From TMED23 sp964566055 (GTDB taxonomy: Bacteria; Pseudomonadota; Alphaproteobacteria; Rhodospirillales; UBA2165), in assembly GCA_964566055.1 (NCBI GenBank), contig CAZMHI010000016.1:1-64000 (forward strand): DNA of 64,000 nt, in the 5' to 3' direction. Positions 59,004 to 64,000 of the stretch are shown one piece after another (within the stretch, counting starts at the first letter, position 1; each line of letters starts with the position of its first letter). A program made the translations under genes and the position numbers. Under the pieces are notes generated by a model, which saw only the letters and a list, made by a program, of their open reading frames with translations, ran no database searches and had not been told where the DNA came from.

Positions 59004-59983
59004 TGACTGGCAGTAAGGCGCCGTTGACTGCGGCTGAGATCAAGAATAAAGCCCAGGAGCTGGGCGCCCATCTGGTCGGCATTGCGGACGGCACGCAAAT
59101 GGAGCTTTATCCGCCAGATCCGGACGAGCCGCGCCGCCCTTCGGATATTACCGACAGAGACGGCGAGCGCGTGATCGTTATGGGCTACCATATTAATACC
59201 GCGACGTCGCGCTTACCGGATTGGAACCACCAACATAAATTTTATAATGATGAGTTGACGTTGACGGCGCTTGAAGAAATGGCGCTCAATCTTGTGTTTT
59301 GGCTAGAATCAAAAGGGTCCTCAGCCATCGTCATTCCCGCTAATATGATAAATACGGATGGCTCGGATTTTGATCCGACTCAACACCAAAAGCCTGTATT
59401 GTCACTTGATCATGCGGCTGTAGAAGCTGGTCTTGGAACACTTGGCCTGAACGAGCAAATCTTGACTCCTGAATTCGGCCCGCGGGTAAAATTAATCAGT
59501 GTACTGTGTTCCGCTGATGTCGAAGCTGATCAACCGATGGCGGAAGCCTTATGCAAGGGACCAGAATGTGGACGCTGCCTGCAAGCCTGTCCGGCCGATG
59601 CCGTCGGTCATTGGCAGAGGGATTGGAACGAGTGCGATAAATACCGGGTGCCTTACGGATTTGTACCGACCATGGAATTCCTGGAAAAAATGCTGAGTGA
59701 GCAGGATTTGGGCACCAAGGTCAGCATGTTACGGTCCGGCGAAAGTTATCAGTTATGGACGGGTATTATGCGCGGGGCAGGGGTGATCACTGGTTGCCGC
59801 CGCTGCCAGGATGTCTGCCCGGTCGGCGCCGATTATGAAGCAATGATTGGTGACGTACTTGAAGAAATTGCCGAGAACTCAGAAGTGAAGGACCAGCGCC
59901 TGGCAGAAATGACTGCCTCTGCACAATCGGAATCGCCGGAAAAAGGTTATCAGTCGCGCTGGATTGGAAAATTGCCGAGTTAG
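59003..59983 (+). CDS. QueG/reductive-dehalogenase-like 4Fe-4S protein (second of a pair)
   Basis: Paralogue of the previous gene. DHAAVEAGLGTLGLNEQILTPEFGPRVKLISVL, CGRCLQACPADAVGHW and CRRCQDVCPVGADYEAM are conserved with it. The two probably form a heterodimer or act in sequence. ATG at 59003 shares one base with the preceding stop. Confidence 0.8.
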   Translation: MTGSKAPLTAAEIKNKAQELGAHLVGIADGTQMELYPPDPDEPRRPSDITDRDGERVIVMGYHINTATSRLPDWNHQHKFYNDELTLTALEEMALNLVFWLESKGSSAIVIPANMINTDGSDFDPTQHQKPVLSLDHAAVEAGLGTLGLNEQILTPEFGPRVKLISVLCSADVEADQPMAEALCKGPECGRCLQACPADAVGHWQRDWNECDKYRVPYGFVPTMEFLEKMLSEQDLGTKVSMLRSGESYQLWTGIMRGAGVITGCRRCQDVCPVGADYEAMIGDVLEEIAENSEVKDQRLAEMTASAQSESPEKGYQSRWIGKLPS

Positions 59984-59994
59984 ATCTCTATGCT

Positions 59995-60432
59995 TTAATT
60001 GGGTGCCGGTAGTGAGATTTTCAGGGTAGGTCGTTCCAGCCAATGCAACGCGGCTTTGATTGATGGAAATATCTCATACTCAATATTTTCTCTAATATTT
60101 TCGTCCCACAAATTATTATACATACTGAGAATCATTTTTCCCATCTCGTCCGGACAAACATAGGCGGTTTTAAATTCAACAATAGAAGGTGATGAACTGT
60201 TTAGATCTTCCGCCACCTCCAATGAACGAACAAAATTTTTGACTTTGTTCAATTCATATAAATTGAGTGCGGAAAAACTAGCTGACTCGTCGAATATTGT
60301 TAACCTGTCAAGTCCTGGACGAAAATCGGATATAGTCTTCGCCGATTCAATGACATCGGTGGAAGTTATTGTTCCAGAAGCTAAGCTGCACAAAAGTGAA
60401 TTGTCGTCCGATAGCCAAACTTGCCAAGCCAT
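59995..60432 (-). CDS. Hypothetical protein, possible SpoIIAA-like fold
   Basis: A 145-residue protein: MAWQVWLSDDNSLLCSLASG, TDVIESAKTISDFRPGLDRL, FDESASFSALNLYELNKVKNF and ALHWLE resemble SpoIIAA-like/STAS-type proteins. No enzyme motif. ATG at 60432 has TTGGGGAAC; a TTG one codon before is less likely. Convergent with the QueG-like operon. Confidence 0.62.
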   Translation of the reverse strand: MAWQVWLSDDNSLLCSLASGTITSTDVIESAKTISDFRPGLDRLTIFDESASFSALNLYELNKVKNFVRSLEVAEDLNSSSPSIVEFKTAYVCPDEMGKMILSMYNNLWDENIRENIEYEIFPSIKAALHWLERPTLKISLPAPN

Positions 60433-60581
60433 CAAAGTTCCCCAATTTTTTTCATTGTCGTTATTTTATAATCTAAAGACATACTAGAGTATGTAGGTAT
60501 AATTAATACTGCAATAAATTTTGGTGCGAGAACGATAGTGGGTTAAGATATAATTACTCTAACCAATTGGACTAGGCTCCC

Positions 60582-61334
60582 ATGCGTTGGTATTTTATTG
60601 CTTTGGTGGTTCATCTGATTTTCGTTGCTCCGGCGCGAAGTGATGAATTTCTGTTCTCCGGCGGCGCTCCGCTCGATACCTATCAGCCGCTTATCGTTGT
60701 GCCTTTACTGACGGAAGCCTTCAGGCGTGCCGGTCATACTTTTAAAGCGATCCATTACCCCAGCCTGCGGTCCTTAAAAAGTTCAAATTCCGGAAAGACT
60801 GATGGTGAGCTACATCGCGTTCATCAGTTTCATGAAGTGTCCAAAGGTAAATATCCTAATCTCATGCGCATCGAGTCAGAGCTGATAAGAACGGCTCTAG
60901 GCATTTTCACACAGAGAAACGATGCGGCGATTGGCGCGCTGGACGATTTAACCGGCTACCGGATCGCGCTTAAACGGGGAAGGATGAAAATGACAGCGCG
61001 CTTGGCGAAATTACCAGCCCCTACCGTCGTTATTCCGGTATCGTCGGATTTAGCAGGTCTCCGGATGCTGGCAAAAGGGAAGTTTGATTTTGCTGTTATG
61101 GAGTTCAATGAAGGCAACGCCATTATCAGCAGCAGTTCAAAATTCCAAAAAATCTATTCCGCGGCGCGTCTTTCTGAATCCCGAATTTATGCATTCATGA
61201 ATAGACGCCACAGTAAAGTGGCCGAGGAAATAGCGGCCAACTTGGAGCAGATGAAAATTGAAGGTCTGTTTCAAAACATAGTTGCCAAATCGATAAAGAA
61301 ATTTAATGCGATTTTGGCGAAAGCAGCGAAATAG
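60582..61334 (+). CDS. Periplasmic solute-binding-protein-like protein
   Basis: A 250-residue protein with signal FIALVVHLIFVAPARS and a family-3-like fold: PLLTEAFRRAGHTFKAIHYPSLRSLKSSNSG-type opening, DDLTGYRIALKRGRMK and LRMLAKGKFDFAVMEFNEGN. No transporter genes adjoin. A relative of the orphan binding protein at 11450. It lies 9 bases before putA, an unusual partner; cotranscription is likely. Confidence 0.75.
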   Translation: MRWYFIALVVHLIFVAPARSDEFLFSGGAPLDTYQPLIVVPLLTEAFRRAGHTFKAIHYPSLRSLKSSNSGKTDGELHRVHQFHEVSKGKYPNLMRIESELIRTALGIFTQRNDAAIGALDDLTGYRIALKRGRMKMTARLAKLPAPTVVIPVSSDLAGLRMLAKGKFDFAVMEFNEGNAIISSSSKFQKIYSAARLSESRIYAFMNRRHSKVAEEIAANLEQMKIEGLFQNIVAKSIKKFNAILAKAAK

Positions 61335-61343
61335 AGGAATAAG

Positions 61344-64000
61344 ATGACAACCCGGGCGCAGATACAAGCGGCCTATAAGATGGCCGAAAGTGACGCCGTC
61401 GAACATCTCCTGAGCACTCTCAATATCTCCTCATCCCAAGAAGAACGTATTGCCGAACAAGCACATCAATTGGTGGAGCATGTCAGGGCCAACCGTCGCC
61501 AAGCTGCCGGCTTGGATATTTTTCTCCACGAATATGATTTATCGACTACCGAGGGTGTCACCTTGATGTGCCTGGCGGAATCATTGCTGCGAGTGCCGGA
61601 CAAATCAACCGCGGATTTGCTAATCCGGGATAAGATCGCCGGTCACGATTGGGCCAAACATCTCGGTCATTCAGATTCCTTATTTGTCAACGCTTCGACC
61701 TGGGCGTTGATGCTGACCGGCAGCGTGGTTCAGTGGGAAGATGAAGAGGTGCGCGATGTCGAAACATTCCTTGGCGCATTGGTGGCTAAATCCGGTGAGC
61801 CGATTATCCGCCAGGCTTTGACCCATGCGATGCATATTATTGGCGATCAATTTGTCATGGGGGAAACAATCGATGCCTCCATAAGCCGGGCAACAGAAGG
61901 AGACAACGCGAAGTATCGTTATTCTTTTGACATGCTGGGCGAGGCCGCGCGGACAGCTCAGCAGGTCAAAACATATTTTTCCGCCTATCAGAGGGCCATC
62001 GAGGCCTTGAGAGGGATCGAGAGCGATGCCTCGCTTTATGAGCGTCCCGGCATATCCGTCAAGTTATCGGCATTGCATCCCCGTTATGAATATGGCCAGC
62101 GCGACCGTGTTCTAAAAGAACTAACACCAAAAGTACTGGTCTTGGCCCAGCTAGCCAAAGCATGTGGGATTAGTCTCTGCCTGGATGCGGAAGAAGCCGA
62201 CCGGCTGGAATTGTCGTTGGATATTTTAGCAGTGATTGCTGAAGACAAGAGCATTGCCGGCTGGGATGGGCTTGGTCTTGCTGTCCAGGCCTATCAGAAA
62301 CGGGCATTGGTTTTGATCGATTGGCTGATCGCCTTGGCGGATCGAACAGGACGCCGCCTCATGGTGCGACTGGTTAAAGGCGCTTATTGGGATAGTGAGA
62401 TCAAAAGGGCTCAAGTGGAAGGCTTGTCCGAGTACCCGGTTTATACCCGGAAAGAGTCGACGGATATTTCCTATCTCGCCTGTGCCCAAAAAATACTTGA
62501 AAATACGGAGCAGCTTTATCCTCAATTCGCCACTCACAATGCCCACACCATCGCCGCCGTCACTCAAATGGCTGAAAGCTATCGGGATTTTGAATTTCAA
62601 CGTCTGCATGGTATGGGCGAGGCGCTTTATGACAATTTACTCCAAAGTCCGAATGAAGAATTTAGTTGTCGTGTTTATGCGCCGGTGGGAGGGCATACTG
62701 ACTTGCTCGCCTATCTCGTGCGCCGGCTGTTGGAGAACGGCGTAAACACCTCTTTTGTTAATCGCTTGGCTGATGATGAATTGCCCATAGAAGAGGTCAT
62801 TGCGAGCCCCATTGATCTCCTAAAGTCGAAAGACCAGATTCCAAGTGCTCGAATTCCCCTGCCGCCGCATCTATATGGCGATGGACGATTGAATTCCAGC
62901 GGCCTGGATTTAAGTGATCCGATGGAAGTTTCCCGGCTAACCGAGGCGCTCGAAAAATTTTATGGGGTTTCTAAAAATGTCTTAGAGGCCAGTGATGACG
63001 AAATCGAGCAGGCTGTAAAATCCGCTGTCGAAGCGGCCGGCGAGTGGGACCGGACTCTGGTTGAGCAGCGCAGTGAAATCCTCAAACGCTGTGCTGAACG
63101 ATTTGAACAAAACCGGGATGAACTAATCGCTCTTTGTATTGAAGAGGCGGGCAAGACAATTCCGGACTCGGTTTCCGAAATCCGGGAGGCGGTTGATTTC
63201 CTCCGGTATTACGCGGCGGAAGCCGAGGTTCAATTTAGAACTCCAAAACAATTACCGGGGCCAACTGGTGAGAACAATCAAATCTCTCTCCATGGCCGAG
63301 GTGTTTTTGCCTGTATTAGCCCCTGGAATTTTCCTCTGGCGATATTTGCCGGTCAGGTATCCGCCGCACTTGCTGCCGGTAATTCGGTCGTTGCCAAGCC
63401 AGCCGAGCAAACGCCGGGAATTGCGGCGCGGGCCGTGGAACTTATGCATGACGCGGGTGTGCCGGAAGAGGTGCTGCATTTGTTGCCCGGCAAAGGCAGT
63501 GGCGTTGGCGCGCGACTTGTCGCTGATCCAAGAGTTTCAGGTGTTGCTTTTACCGGCTCTTTTGAAACGGCAAAAATTATCAACCAACGATTGGCTGAGC
63601 GCTCAGGCGCAATCGTGCCTCTGATCGCAGAAACAGGTGGCATTAATGCGATGATTGTCGATTCAACTGCTCTCCCGGAACAAGTCGTCGATGACGTGCT
63701 GGCTTCTTGTTTCCAAAGTGCCGGTCAGCGTTGCTCCGCCCTCAGAATTTTATTGCTGCAAGATGAAGTCGCCGATGACATCATCGATATGCTGTGTGGC
63801 AAAGCAGCCGAACTGGTCATTGGTGATCCGGCTCTTTTGAGCACTGATGTTGGTCCGGTCATCGATTTGGCAGCCAAGCAGAATCTCCTAGCTCATGCCC
63901 AACAAATGGATGAGGCGGCGACCTTACTCTTTAAAGCTAAAATCGATGAGGATAAGAACAATAAATTTGTCGCTCCCCGGATATACTTGTTGGATCATAT
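61344..64000 (+). CDS. putA: Bifunctional proline dehydrogenase / P5C dehydrogenase (3' end beyond window)
   Basis: About 885 codons are in the window and the frame is open to its end. There is no ribbon-helix-helix domain, so it is not a repressor. The proline dehydrogenase part has YERPGISVKLSALHPRYEYG, RLMVRLVKGAYWDSEIKRAQ and NGVNTSFVNRL. The aldehyde dehydrogenase part has SPWNFPLAIFAGQ, AETGGINAMIVDS (near residue 762) and catalytic Cys797 in SAGQRCSAL. Oxidises proline to glutamate via FAD and NAD at the inner membrane. ATG with GAGGAA. Confidence 0.95.
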   Translation, partial: MTTRAQIQAAYKMAESDAVEHLLSTLNISSSQEERIAEQAHQLVEHVRANRRQAAGLDIFLHEYDLSTTEGVTLMCLAESLLRVPDKSTADLLIRDKIAGHDWAKHLGHSDSLFVNASTWALMLTGSVVQWEDEEVRDVETFLGALVAKSGEPIIRQALTHAMHIIGDQFVMGETIDASISRATEGDNAKYRYSFDMLGEAARTAQQVKTYFSAYQRAIEALRGIESDASLYERPGISVKLSALHPRYEYGQRDRVLKELTPKVLVLAQLAKACGISLCLDAEEADRLELSLDILAVIAEDKSIAGWDGLGLAVQAYQKRALVLIDWLIALADRTGRRLMVRLVKGAYWDSEIKRAQVEGLSEYPVYTRKESTDISYLACAQKILENTEQLYPQFATHNAHTIAAVTQMAESYRDFEFQRLHGMGEALYDNLLQSPNEEFSCRVYAPVGGHTDLLAYLVRRLLENGVNTSFVNRLADDELPIEEVIASPIDLLKSKDQIPSARIPLPPHLYGDGRLNSSGLDLSDPMEVSRLTEALEKFYGVSKNVLEASDDEIEQAVKSAVEAAGEWDRTLVEQRSEILKRCAERFEQNRDELIALCIEEAGKTIPDSVSEIREAVDFLRYYAAEAEVQFRTPKQLPGPTGENNQISLHGRGVFACISPWNFPLAIFAGQVSAALAAGNSVVAKPAEQTPGIAARAVELMHDAGVPEEVLHLLPGKGSGVGARLVADPRVSGVAFTGSFETAKIINQRLAERSGAIVPLIAETGGINAMIVDSTALPEQVVDDVLASCFQSAGQRCSALRILLLQDEVADDIIDMLCGKAAELVIGDPALLSTDVGPVIDLAAKQNLLAHAQQMDEAATLLFKAKIDEDKNNKFVAPRIYLLDH

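Noticed and set aside
1..64000. CRISPR arrays, rRNA genes, intact insertion sequences, prophage structural genes
   Set aside because: None was recognised by repeat spacing or protein motif.

Overview
The window looks like a chromosome segment of a free-living, probably marine, alphaproteobacterium of Rhodospirillales-like type. This is inferred from protein flavour: TRAP transport, UbiD, PutA without an N-terminal DNA-binding domain, glnBA, IorAB/KorABC, Bcr/CflA exporters, winged-helix-TolB-TPR regulators and short GC-rich REP-like palindromes. No rRNA or other species marker is present. There is one tRNA, tRNA-His(GTG), and no CRISPR array or intact transposase.

Layout. 0-10.7 kb holds single catabolic or redox genes: a TPP enzyme, a PuuD-like membrane cytochrome, a secreted intradiol dioxygenase, a ChaN-like protein, a GST, a MetE-like methyltransferase, a PPOX protein and a TlpA-like thioredoxin. 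10.75-12.2 kb is a solute-binding protein plus response regulator pair. 12.3-16.4 kb is the most notable region, a divergent cluster with three genes interrupted by in-frame TGA: a GrdB/PrdB-like protein (CPVU-PSC) and two AhpD-like proteins (CAYU and CSYU). In each, homologous sequence continues past the TGA, the TGA stands where relatives have a redox Cys, and a SECIS-like hairpin follows. The two ahpD-like hairpins have identical geometry (7-bp stem, GGUC loop, same distance). An HxlR regulator and overlapping divergent promoters sit at the centre, and REP-like palindromes bracket the block. These are best read as selenoproteins, not pseudogenes.

16.4-39.8 kb carries YceI, hypothetical proteins, three tandem MFS exporters, two long chemoreceptors (one with a c-type haem motif), a MetE-like/AIG2-like pair facing a PaaK-like ligase, glnBA, a PuuE-like deacetylase, panD, an aminotransferase and a two-gene glycosyltransferase-like operon. 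39.8-43.6 kb is an AT-richer island at the 3' end of tRNA-His, closed by an 18/20 copy of the tRNA end. It carries lipoproteins, coupled micro-genes and a DUF2971-like protein, but no integrase.

43.6-51.7 kb is an uptake and catabolism block (SnoaL-like, bicupin, VOC, TRAP dctPQM, UbiD, MarR). The dctP and ubiD promoters share the palindrome ACCTAT-N5-ATAGGT, a probable operator of the adjacent MarR protein. 52.5-60 kb is a tightly coupled ferredoxin-linked 2-oxoacid oxidoreductase operon (iorA, an iorB-ferredoxin fusion, korA, korB, korC) followed by two QueG-like iron-sulfur proteins. The window ends inside putA.
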